From Nitrospira sp. (GTDB lineage: Bacteria > Nitrospirota > Nitrospiria > Nitrospirales > Nitrospiraceae): DNA of 64,000 bases. Under the pieces are notes generated by a model, which made no database searches, was not told the DNA's origin, and saw nothing but the letters and a program-made list of their open reading frames with translations. Location: NCBI GenBank assembly GCA_030123625.1, contig CP126121.1, positions 2,954,179-3,018,178 on the forward strand. Direction: 5' to 3'. The translations under genes were made by a program, and so were the position numbers. Below, piece by piece: positions 18,368 through 26,439 of this stretch; the first letter of the stretch is position 1, and each line of letters starts with the position of its first letter.

Positions 18368-20611
18368 CTATTGACCTTCTTCTACATCTGATGAGGGAAG
18401 AGGCCTAATAAATGCTGGGCCTCCTCCTACAGTGACGAAATCAGGGAAAAGGGAACCTCCGAACACGTACACCTTTCCTCCTGCCTCAGCGGTCGTTGTA
18501 GAATGTCTAGGAAGCGGAACAGAGACTTGAGTCGTCCAAACATTGGAAACGGAATCGTATTCTTGTACGGTATCACGGATGTCCGAAGCACTATAGCCTC
18601 CAATCGCGTACAGCTTATTCTTCGAGGGGACTGCGACGAGTCTCATTTGGGAAAGAGTTTGTGGAGGAGATGGTCGAATGATCCATGTATCGGTAGCTGG
18701 GGTATATTCTGAAAATGAGCCAGAGGAGAGTGTGTATAATTTCCCGCCCAATGACGCCACTGTGTACTGAGCATTCCCGAACGGGACTGGGGATTTGGTG
18801 GTATCCCACATATTCGTCGCCGGATCGTACTCAAACGTCGAGGAAATCGGGGGGGCGCCGCCATTGTTAAACACGGTGATATAGATCTTGCCGTTAACAG
18901 CCGTGCCGGCGATAAAGCGATTGCCGAGAATGGGGTTTACAGAATTACCGGTCGGCATTGAAGCCTTGGAAGTCCAGGTGTCGGTTGACGGGTCATACTC
19001 CTCAGTGGCGTAGGAGTAGATCACTTGATTGACATCAACGTAATTCATCCCTCCAATCGCATAGATTTTGTTGTTCACCATTGCCACAACGGGAGAGCGG
19101 CGGGCAGTAGGCATGTCGGCTCGGGTTGTCCATGTGTCCGTAATCGGATCGTATGCTTCGGTTGTCGCCAGCGCGTTTCCTGAAAATCCTCCGATGACAT
19201 AGACTTGGCCATTCACAACCGCAGCACCGGCTTCAAGTCGAGGTGTCGGCATCGACGCTCTCGTGCGCCAGAGAAGGCCGGGTGGGGCTGATGGAGTAGC
19301 GGAAGAGCCAAAAGATTCCTCACTTTCTCGGCCAATACCGGCCGCAGTTACGAAGAAGTAATAGGTCTTGCCATTGGTCAACCCTGTGATCGTATGTGGA
19401 GATATAACACCGACAAATTTTGCTCCATCGGGTAAGCCGGCATAGTTGCTCCGATCAAGATTGATGTCCGAAGCCATGTAGAGATTATAAAATGTTGCTC
19501 CGGCAACAGGATTCCACCGGACGGTTACTTGACCATTGCCGGTCGTGACTGTGTCTCCCGTGGGAATCTGAAGGACTGAACCAGGGGGAGGGAGGGAGCC
19601 TTCTTCTACCGCAGCAAGGGGTGAGGGGAAGGTCTCGCTGGTATTTGATGACCCACCGATCGCGTACAACTTGCCTAGCGCCTCTCCGACTGCAACTGAG
19701 ACGCGGGGAGAAGCCATGGACGCTCTCAAGGCCCAGTTCTGGGTCTCGGGATCATACTCTTCCACGGTACTGACTGGAAGAGCGTTCCGTCCTCCGCCAA
19801 TGGAAAAGAGTCTCCCTCCAACGGAGGCAAAGCCAGTGCGAAACCGGTGTGTGGATAGTGGAGGCCGAATGATCCAGCTATCTTTCAAAGGATCATATTC
19901 CGCCATTTCTCCGATGTCGGAAAGGGCATACACCTTGTTATGCAAGGACGCCACCGTATAGCGCGTGTAACTAAACGGAGGTTGTGTCTTACTCGTCCAT
20001 ACATTTGCGGCAGGATCGTATTCGAGTGCATGCGTGATCGGCGAGAGCGTCCCAGGATTGTTGTGCGCTGCAACATAGATCTTTCCGTTCGCAACTGCCC
20101 CACCGATAAAACGATTCCCAAGCACCGTGTTCACGGTTCCACCAGTCGGCATGGAGGCTTTCGAGACCCATGTGTTGGTGGCGGGATTGTATTCTTCTGT
20201 GGAATAAGAATAGATCAAGTTATTCGGATCGGAAGAGAAGTTGGCTCCGCCGATGGCGTAGATCTTGTTGTTGACGGAGACGACGATCAGCTGTCTGCGC
20301 GGAGTCGGCATGTCTGCTTTGCGAGTCCAGCTGTCTGTAGCGGGATCATATTCTTCAACTGTCCGGAGAACGGATCCAGAGTAACCTCCAATGGCATAGA
20401 TCTTATTGTTGACGGTTGCCACGCCAAATTCTGTGCGAGGTGTCGGCATTGGGTTCTTCAGTGTCCATGTAATCGGAGGGCCGGCAGATGCCAAGGGCGA
20501 ACCTGGCGGGACACTTTCTTCTCCGCCGCCACTTGAACAGGCAAGAAGAAAGAATGGAGCAAGCAGGAAGCCTGAACGGACAAATCGCTTGAGGCGTTCA
20601 CCCGAGATCAT
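18368..20611 (-). CDS. Kelch-repeat lipoprotein with a central fibronectin type III domain
   Basis: A 747-residue exported lipoprotein: signal peptide with lipobox LLAC, so Cys25 is the likely lipidated residue. Residues about 50-340 hold kelch repeats (blades with YAIGG and EEYDPATDSWTRKADMPTPR), about 350-440 a fibronectin type III-like domain (TVRWNPVAGATFYNLYMAS, TNGKTYYFFVTA), and about 450-745 a second set of kelch repeats very similar to the first. Each set could form one beta-propeller, so the protein looks like two propellers joined by an FN3 module, made by internal duplication. Binding at the cell surface is likely; the ligand is unknown. A GAGGTGA ribosome-binding site supports the ATG at 20611. 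Confidence 0.85.
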   Translation of the reverse strand: MISGERLKRFVRSGFLLAPFFLLACSSGGGEESVPPGSPLASAGPPITWTLKNPMPTPRTEFGVATVNNKIYAIGGYSGSVLRTVEEYDPATDSWTRKADMPTPRRQLIVVSVNNKIYAIGGANFSSDPNNLIYSYSTEEYNPATNTWVSKASMPTGGTVNTVLGNRFIGGAVANGKIYVAAHNNPGTLSPITHALEYDPAANVWTSKTQPPFSYTRYTVASLHNKVYALSDIGEMAEYDPLKDSWIIRPPLSTHRFRTGFASVGGRLFSIGGGRNALPVSTVEEYDPETQNWALRASMASPRVSVAVGEALGKLYAIGGSSNTSETFPSPLAAVEEGSLPPPGSVLQIPTGDTVTTGNGQVTVRWNPVAGATFYNLYMASDINLDRSNYAGLPDGAKFVGVISPHTITGLTNGKTYYFFVTAAGIGRESEESFGSSATPSAPPGLLWRTRASMPTPRLEAGAAVVNGQVYVIGGFSGNALATTEAYDPITDTWTTRADMPTARRSPVVAMVNNKIYAIGGMNYVDVNQVIYSYATEEYDPSTDTWTSKASMPTGNSVNPILGNRFIAGTAVNGKIYITVFNNGGAPPISSTFEYDPATNMWDTTKSPVPFGNAQYTVASLGGKLYTLSSGSFSEYTPATDTWIIRPSPPQTLSQMRLVAVPSKNKLYAIGGYSASDIRDTVQEYDSVSNVWTTQVSVPLPRHSTTTAEAGGKVYVFGGSLFPDFVTVGGGPAFIRPLPSSDVEEGQ

Positions 20612-20932
20612 GAGCCGTCACCTCGTTGAGTAAGTTAGGCACTATTCGTGCGCGTTCTGTGGCGGCGAAGGATATCTAGGGAGGTACCCGAAAACAGCCC
20701 CCCTTTGGAGGAAGAAATCCGTACCAATTGCGCCATTGAAGAACATTAAGTCGTGAGGAGACGTGATTCTCGAATGAGGGGGTCGGACGACGCAGCGGGC
20801 TCATTTCAGCGTAGGTGCAGCGAGCGCCACACGGAGCGGCGGTTCTTGGTAGGGAAATCGGCGCCTATCAGGTCCAATGTAGAGTATGCCGGCAAGTCGA
20901 TTCAGACCTAAGGCCGCTGATTTAAAATTGTC
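20612..20932. other. Intergenic region, nothing recognised
   Basis: About 320 bases between the kelch gene start and the stop of the DUF72 gene, both on the minus strand. I see no gene, RNA or clear repeat. It must hold the promoter of the kelch gene, which I could not pick out. Confidence 0.3.
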
Positions 20933-21652
20933 TTAAGAATTCAGGAGCCGGTGAAGTTCGTCTGCCCAGATCCAGGGAGAACCATCGTCTTCGTGCTTGC
21001 AGTAGACAAAGCAGTCTTGTCCCTGTTGAGAAGCATTCTGAAATTGTTCAGCCCATCGTCGAAGCTCTGCATGGCCGTATTCATGTTTGCGAAGTCGGAC
21101 ATAGCGAAACCGAGCTGTGTCTCGGTGCTCTGCCTCATGCTCATCCGTCTCAACTGCCGCCCATGCGACCGAATACCGACGCAAGAGCCGTTCGATCTCT
21201 TCAGCCTGCCAACTCTCATGCCGAAATTCTACCGTCCATTGATGGGTCGTCGGCAGAGATTCTAGAAATGTCGCCAGCCGTTCGTCATCGCGTTTCAAAT
21301 TAGGAGGCAGTTGAATCAGTATCGGGCCGAGTTTACCCGCTTTATGGAGAGGCTCGAGCCGTTGCAGCATGGCCCTTAACATGGGAAGCCCTTCCGGCTT
21401 GAGGCGACGGATATGGGTGATTTCTCTGTGGGCCTTGGGTGCATAGAGGAAGTGAGGAGGAGTATCGGTGAGCCACGTCTGCACAGTTTTCTCGCTCGGG
21501 AGTCGATACCACACGCCATCGAGTTCAACCGTCTGATACCTCGTGGCGTAGTAGCGAAGGAAATCGGTTGGTTTGATGTCGGATGGATAAAAACGGTCAG
21601 GCCCCTGCCATGCCTTGTATGAGTAGCCCGATAGTCCAATGTAATACGCCAT
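20933..21652 (-). CDS. DUF72 family protein (YecE-like)
   Basis: A protein of about 239 residues from the ATG at 21652, beginning AYYIGLSGYSYKAWQGPDRFYP, the hallmark of the DUF72/YecE family, which has a TIM-barrel-like fold. Other family features are ELDGVWYRLPSEKTVQTW, FLYAPKAHREITH, ILIQLPPNLKRD and VEFRHESWQ. The biochemical role is not established for most members. A longer form starting at 21709 is possible, but the family begins at the shorter start. No operon partner is obvious. Confidence 0.85.
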   Translation of the reverse strand: MAYYIGLSGYSYKAWQGPDRFYPSDIKPTDFLRYYATRYQTVELDGVWYRLPSEKTVQTWLTDTPPHFLYAPKAHREITHIRRLKPEGLPMLRAMLQRLEPLHKAGKLGPILIQLPPNLKRDDERLATFLESLPTTHQWTVEFRHESWQAEEIERLLRRYSVAWAAVETDEHEAEHRDTARFRYVRLRKHEYGHAELRRWAEQFQNASQQGQDCFVYCKHEDDGSPWIWADELHRLLNS

Positions 21653-22074
21653 ACATAGATCTTCACACGATGAAGCTCCCCTTACTAGATGGAATCTTCC
21701 TTCCCGCAACGCACGTCAAAGAAAATTGGAAGGAACGGACCGGACTTCATCTTATCGATAACTCAGGACGAAGCAGAGCTATAGCCCACGCTATACTCAC
21801 CCATTTATGTGTCAATGCACACCGGCGAGAGTTGAGTTTCATCCTATGAAAACGGGAATCGGGGGACAGGCTACTTTCTATGCGAAGAGTGTCAATGGCG
21901 TGGTGCGCTCAAACATATGCACAGGTGATCCGTTGTGTAGCCGTCATGGTAGTCGAGAAAAAGGCGAACTACTATACAGGTATACAGGTCAACCTGGCGA
22001 TCGTGCTCTGGCTGCCCCCGCTGATAGGTACGAAATACCCTCTTCACCAAATCCTACAAATCGCGTGTCATAAA
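21653..22074. other. Intergenic region, possible REP-like vestige
   Basis: A 422-base gap between two minus-strand genes. No intact gene is recognised. At 21846-21876 the sequence AACGGGAATCGGGGGACAGG followed by CTACTTTC resembles the G-rich tag often found beside REP-associated transposase genes; no transposase is present. A short direct repeat (ATACAGGT twice) lies near 21975-21990. Confidence 0.3.
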
Positions 22075-22743
22075 TCAGAGCAAGCGATCCGGATAGTCGG
22101 AAATGATGCCGTCGACGCCCATGGCTTTGGCGGTCTGAATGTCGGCCGGTTCATTGACAGTGTAGACGAAGACTCGAAGCGAACGGTCGTGAAGCGCCTT
22201 GAGAAAGGACGGCGTGAGGATTTCAAATGCCACACCGGCATGGGTAGCCTGAGCGTCCTTCGCGAAGGCCGTTCGATTGACGAGTACTGCTTCGATGAGA
22301 GCCAGCGTCTGTGCTCGAGGTTCCTCACGACGAACCGCAAGCAATTCATCGTGAAGGAAGGAGGCGTAGATGACGGGCCCACTAAACTGGATCTCCCGGA
22401 CGGTGCGGCAGATCTGCTTGGCTGTGCCCTCTGCTTTGATCTCGATCATCACGCCGGTTCTCCCTAATGCCGCGCGGAGCGCGTCAGCCAACAGTGGAAG
22501 GGGTTGCCCATCGCTGGTGGTGAGTCGTTTGACATCGCTCCAGAGATGGTGCGCAATAGGGCCATGTCCGTTGGTTGTCCGGCCTAGCGTCGCATCGTGC
22601 AGTAAGACCAACTGGCCGTCGCGTGTCGCTCGCACATCGAACTCGACCAGGTGTGTGTGGAGGGCAATGCCGCGCTCAATGGCGGCGAGGGTGTTTTCCG
22701 GTGCGTGACCGCCCGCACCGCGATGGCCGATGCGCAAAATCAC
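22075..22743 (-). CDS. ugpQ: Glycerophosphodiester phosphodiesterase
   Basis: A 222-residue cytoplasmic-type enzyme that hydrolyses glycerophosphodiesters to glycerol 3-phosphate and an alcohol. Catalytic and metal motifs of the TIM-barrel family are plain: IGHRGAGGHAPENTL at residues 5-19, VEFDVRATRDGQLVLLHDATLGRTT, MIEIKAE and the closing VYTVNEPADIQTAKAMGVDGIISDYP. No signal peptide is seen, so UgpQ type is preferred over periplasmic GlpQ. The start is GTG at 22743 with an AGGGAG ribosome-binding site. It lies downstream of the Fic gene on the same strand. Confidence 0.92.
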   Translation of the reverse strand: MILRIGHRGAGGHAPENTLAAIERGIALHTHLVEFDVRATRDGQLVLLHDATLGRTTNGHGPIAHHLWSDVKRLTTSDGQPLPLLADALRAALGRTGVMIEIKAEGTAKQICRTVREIQFSGPVIYASFLHDELLAVRREEPRAQTLALIEAVLVNRTAFAKDAQATHAGVAFEILTPSFLKALHDRSLRVFVYTVNEPADIQTAKAMGVDGIISDYPDRLL

Positions 22744-22868
22744 TCCATTACTCCCTGTAGTGATATGGCCACATTCGCCGGGATTGGTTCCGGTGGTGGA
22801 CGAAGAAGTTACCTTTGTCTCTCAAGTTGTCCAAATCATCCATACGGCTTGGTACATGCCGGGGTCGA

Positions 22869-23996
22869 TCAGTGTTTCCCAGAGTCTTTGAGAATGCTCA
22901 GCCAGTATCGGGTGTGTTTCAGTTCCCCAGTCTTACGGAGTGCACCCTTTTCGACAAGGTCTTGCAAGTCTCTGGTGGCGGTCGCTCTGGAGGTATCGGT
23001 GATTTTCAGGTAGTTGTCCGCACTGAGTCCGCCTTTAAACCCTTCCAAGCCTTCCCGAAACATGCGTGCGAGCACTTTCTCTTGTCGGAGATTGAGTCGG
23101 CCACGCAGGCGGTCATAGAGCTTGGTTTTTTCGATGAGGAAATCGATGAATCGTTGAGTGTAGCGCTGTGCGTCCAATATTGTTTGGGCGAAGTAGAGGA
23201 GCCATGCGGTGATCTCCAGCTCTTTGTTGTTCTCTTCAAGGGCTTTATAGTACGCTGGCCTATTCTTAGAGAGTGTGTGCGAGAGCGCGATCAGCGTCGG
23301 GTGGCCGAGACATTGAGACAAGGATTTCTCCGAGAGGGCTCTCCCAATTCGCCCATTGCCGTCTTCGAATGGATGGATGGACACAAAATAGAGGTGCGCG
23401 ATCCCTGTGCGAGTCAGAGCCGGCAAGGGTTGTGGTCCGTTTGGCGCAGTGTGATTGAACCAGGAGAGGAACCTGCTCATCTCCCTCTTCATCGTGTTTG
23501 CCGGCGGCGCTTCAAAGTGGACTTTTGGGTTTCCGATGGGACCTGAGACGACTTGCATCGGGTTTGGACCTGTTCGGTAGATGCCTATACATGTGAGATC
23601 CTTCCGACCCTGTGCGAGCATTTCATGCCAGGCGAATAATTGTTGCTCGGATAGAGGGCTATCGTAGTGCCGATAGAGATCAGTCATCATCGCCGCTATG
23701 CCTTGCTCGGCAGGGGGAATCTTGCGATTGTCCGTCTCTAGGCCGAAGTTCCGACGCATCGAGGACTGGACAGAGTGGCGATTGAGTATCTCTCCCTCGA
23801 TTTCCGAAGTCGTGATGGCTTCATCGCTGATAAGATCGATTGTCAGACGAGTCTTGTTGTCTTCCGTAAGATGCTTGACCGCGCCACGAACGATTCCCGC
23901 CTCGTGCAGAAAGCGAGTTTCATATTGAGCCAAGGTCTCCCGTTCATAGGTTAAAACCGGCCATCCTTCTTGTTGCCAATTCCATGTCAGAGTCAT
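22869..23996 (-). CDS. Fic family protein with N-terminal inhibitory motif and C-terminal winged helix
   Basis: A 375-residue protein. The Fic catalytic motif HPFEDGNGRIGR at residues 208-219 is complete, so it should be active in transferring AMP or a related group to proteins. An inhibitory-helix motif TSEIEG (residues 63-68, pattern S/T-x-x-x-E-G/N) marks it as a class II, self-inhibited Fic protein. The C-terminus (LSADNYLKITDTSRATATRD and on) is a winged helix that could bind DNA and allow autoregulation. The ATG has a GAGGA ribosome-binding site. An inverted repeat lies 37 bases upstream. Targets are unknown. Confidence 0.88.
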   Translation of the reverse strand: MTLTWNWQQEGWPVLTYERETLAQYETRFLHEAGIVRGAVKHLTEDNKTRLTIDLISDEAITTSEIEGEILNRHSVQSSMRRNFGLETDNRKIPPAEQGIAAMMTDLYRHYDSPLSEQQLFAWHEMLAQGRKDLTCIGIYRTGPNPMQVVSGPIGNPKVHFEAPPANTMKREMSRFLSWFNHTAPNGPQPLPALTRTGIAHLYFVSIHPFEDGNGRIGRALSEKSLSQCLGHPTLIALSHTLSKNRPAYYKALEENNKELEITAWLLYFAQTILDAQRYTQRFIDFLIEKTKLYDRLRGRLNLRQEKVLARMFREGLEGFKGGLSADNYLKITDTSRATATRDLQDLVEKGALRKTGELKHTRYWLSILKDSGKH

Positions 23997-24032
23997 AGCG
24001 TCCTCATGTATGGCTCATAATAACCCGTTTAT

Positions 24033-24063
24033 ATGAGTTATAGAAGGGGTTCTTATAACTCAT
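24033..24063. promoter_or_regulatory. Inverted repeat, candidate operator of the Fic gene
   Basis: ATGAGTTATA at 24033-24042 and its exact complement TATAACTCAT at 24054-24063 with an 11-base spacer. A partial third copy (GGCTCATAATAA) lies at 24012-24023. Position just upstream of a Fic gene that encodes a winged helix suggests autoregulation. Confidence 0.6.
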
Positions 24064-24094
24064 GGAAGATGGCGAGGAGGTTGGTTGTTGGGAG

Positions 24095-26374
24095 CTACAG
24101 ACGTCCGAATGTCCGCTCGAAGAACTCTTTGGTGAGTTTCATATGCTGTACGATATCCGTCTGGAGGTGGCGCGCGCCGGCTTGCCAGTCGTCGGTGGTA
24201 TAACCCACGCGGCGGGCGAGGAAGATGAATTCGTCGGAATCGACCGGTGGGAGAACACGATCTTTGGCATTGCCGCGGACCATGCGAAGACCGTCGATGA
24301 GCATCCGGATGAAGAAATAGGCCTTGCGGAGAGCGTCGCCGTCTTGTTTCGTCACAAGACGACAATCGACGAGAGCAGACAACGCCTGCATGGTGTTGGG
24401 GGTGCGCAGGACAGGCCGCCGATGACCGTGCATGATCTGGAGGTACTGGACCGCATATTCGATATCGACAATACCTCCGGGGCTATGTTTGAGGTTGATC
24501 GTGCCTCGCTCCACGAGTTGCTTCAACTGCTGCCGGCGTAAGTCGAGAGCGATACGGAGGTCCCAAGGTTTGCCGCTGTAGACATAGCTGTCACGATGGG
24601 CTTCGACGCGCTTGCCCAGAGCCGCGTCGCCCGCCACATGCCGCAGTTTGATCAAAGACTGGCGCTCAAACGGGGCGGCGAGGCCTTCCTCACTGTAGTA
24701 GCTCGTGATCTCGTCGAATGGATTCGTCAGCGAACCTTTCCCGCCGTGGGGTCTGAGGCGTACGTCCAGATGAAAGATGCCCTCTTGCTTGGCCTCGATC
24801 CACTGTAAGAGTTCCGCGCCGAGCCGCTCAAAGTATTCGCTGTTGTCGATCGATTGCTTACCGCCGGTTCTGCCTGCGTCGCCATAGACGAACATCACTT
24901 CAATATCGGAGGCATAGCCCAGTTCCTCGCCTCCGAATTTGCCTAAGCCGAGTACGGTGAAGGGACAGAGTTTCTTGTTCGCCAAGCGCGGTGGGCCATA
25001 CAGCTTATCCAACTTGGCCTGGCAGTCTTTCAAGCTTCGTTCGACAATGATCTCCGCCAGTTGAGTCAAGGCGGCGGAAAAATCCGGCAGGGCAGTGTCC
25101 GGCTCAACGATATGCTTCATGTCAATGCGGAAGAGCTCACGGTCTTTGAAGCTGTTCAGCGCCGCCTTCCGGTCCTCGTGGGTTTTGGCCTGGTTGACCG
25201 CGCGATCGAGTTCTTTGCGAAGCTTCGCTCTCGGGGTCATGAGTGGGGCATCACGATAACCTTGCAGGAGCGGCAGGAGGTTGCTGTATTGGCGACGCAG
25301 AAAGTCTTCCCAGAGAAAATCGCTTGCGCCGAGCAGTCGGGCGAGGAGAGGAAAGGTCTTCTTGTCGCTGAGAAACGCCAAGGCTTCTTGTTGAACCTTT
25401 CCTTTTGCCTGCTGGACCGTCAGATCAAGGAACTGATCAAAGGCCTCCAGGGCCTTGGTCGGATCGGGGGCCCAGGTGAGGGCATGGGTGAACTGTTTGA
25501 TGAGGACCGCCGTCAGACGCAGCTGTTGCTGATCGGTCACATCGATGAGCTTGTGGCCGTGACGGTTGCGGACATAAAAACGATCATGAATCTTTCCATC
25601 CTCGACGTCGAATCGGGCTTTAGAGATGTACACGTTGCGCATCGCGAGGGCGTTGGCGAAAGCGTATAAAAAGGCAGGCGTATCATTCGAACGGATGTCC
25701 ATGATGGTGTCGGTAGGAGATTGGCTGTTGTCGAACGTGATCTGCACCTGATGGAGCAGACCGCTGAAGGATCCGCGTCGCTTGCCGAGCTGTTCGACCA
25801 GACGCCGATTCACCGCAAACCGTGCCTCCTCGAATTGTCCTGTGTCCAGCAGCGTGATCACCGAATGAAGCGCGTCGGACAATTGCTTCTGTTGAGCCAC
25901 GCCCAACTCTTCGCCTGGTATCGGTAAGACGCGGAACACATCCACGATTTTTTTTCTGCTCAGACCAAGGTTGCCCTTTGCGCGAACACGCGGTCCGTAT
26001 CCTGTCCAACTGGTGCGTGCGGATTGCTGAACGGTCTTTTCGCCAAATGTATAGATATGCCCTTCCTCAATGTTGAGGCCGAATGCCGAGAGCAGGCCGC
26101 AAATTGTGGCAAATTCGGAGAAGTAGTCGTAGGCCACGATCGTAATCTCAAACCGCTTATTCGGTAGCTCGACAAAGTCAATTTCACAGGGATGCTGCGG
26201 TGTCAGTTGTGCCGCCAATCGGGCGTGCCGGGCAGTCGCCGGAGGTTCGAACCGCCGGAAGTACTCCTCGTCCATGCGGGCGAAAAAGTCTTGGAGTACA
26301 TCGGATGGGATATCAGGGCAGAGCGGGCGAACCGAGTTGAGAAGCGATGTGCGATCGGGAGAGCCTATCGGCAT
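24095..26374 (-). CDS. ACT-ACT-GlnE-like nucleotidyltransferase (putative glutamine synthetase adenylyltransferase)
   Basis: A 759-residue protein with an unusual domain order. Residues about 30-60 (EEYFRRFEPPATARHARL) resemble the stretch before the ACT domains of GlnD. Two ACT-like domains follow at about 74-150 (FEITIVAYDYFSEFATICGL) and 220-280 (DIRSNDTPAFLYAFANAL). Residues 305-470 match the helical part of GlnE. The nucleotidyltransferase motif VLGLGKFGGEELGYASDIEV spans 474-493, with Asp490 and Glu492 as metal ligands where GlnE has Asp-x-Asp; LDVRLRP gives the third acidic residue. HSPGGIVDIEYAVQYLQ and the tail match the GlnE adenylyltransferase half. No HD domain or GlnD-type nucleotidyltransferase is present. 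Likely a glutamine-sensing modifier of GlnA. Confidence 0.75.
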   Translation of the reverse strand: MPIGSPDRTSLLNSVRPLCPDIPSDVLQDFFARMDEEYFRRFEPPATARHARLAAQLTPQHPCEIDFVELPNKRFEITIVAYDYFSEFATICGLLSAFGLNIEEGHIYTFGEKTVQQSARTSWTGYGPRVRAKGNLGLSRKKIVDVFRVLPIPGEELGVAQQKQLSDALHSVITLLDTGQFEEARFAVNRRLVEQLGKRRGSFSGLLHQVQITFDNSQSPTDTIMDIRSNDTPAFLYAFANALAMRNVYISKARFDVEDGKIHDRFYVRNRHGHKLIDVTDQQQLRLTAVLIKQFTHALTWAPDPTKALEAFDQFLDLTVQQAKGKVQQEALAFLSDKKTFPLLARLLGASDFLWEDFLRRQYSNLLPLLQGYRDAPLMTPRAKLRKELDRAVNQAKTHEDRKAALNSFKDRELFRIDMKHIVEPDTALPDFSAALTQLAEIIVERSLKDCQAKLDKLYGPPRLANKKLCPFTVLGLGKFGGEELGYASDIEVMFVYGDAGRTGGKQSIDNSEYFERLGAELLQWIEAKQEGIFHLDVRLRPHGGKGSLTNPFDEITSYYSEEGLAAPFERQSLIKLRHVAGDAALGKRVEAHRDSYVYSGKPWDLRIALDLRRQQLKQLVERGTINLKHSPGGIVDIEYAVQYLQIMHGHRRPVLRTPNTMQALSALVDCRLVTKQDGDALRKAYFFIRMLIDGLRMVRGNAKDRVLPPVDSDEFIFLARRVGYTTDDWQAGARHLQTDIVQHMKLTKEFFERTFGRL

Positions 26375-26381
26375 GGGCTTC

Positions 26382-26387
26382 AGTATA
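26382..26387 (-). promoter_or_regulatory. -10 box for the ACT-GlnE-like gene
   Basis: TATACT on the minus strand (plus-strand AGTATA), preceded by GG. Only seven bases separate it from the ATG at 26374, so transcription would start at or next to the start codon. No good -35 is visible. Confidence 0.45.
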
Positions 26388-26402
26388 CCCGAACGGGTTT
26401 CA

Positions 26403-26431
26403 TTGTGCGTAGAGGAACCGGTCAGTATAAT
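26403..26431 (+). promoter_or_regulatory. Sigma-70 promoter for the GlnE-like gene at 26440
   Basis: TTGTGC (26403-26408), a 17-base spacer and a perfect TATAAT (26426-26431). The ATG is at 26440, eight bases after the -10 box, so the predicted transcript is leaderless; no Shine-Dalgarno sequence is present. Confidence 0.65.
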
Positions 26432-26439
26432 GCCGCGCC

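Noticed and set aside
19940..20536. A 198-codon plus-strand frame inside the kelch gene
   Set aside because: Its Cys/Arg/Gly-rich product is typical of the reverse frame of a repeat gene.
22815..23546. A 243-codon plus-strand frame across the glycerophosphodiesterase-Fic region
   Set aside because: It lies opposite the Fic gene, whose product is clearly recognisable; the antisense product is not.
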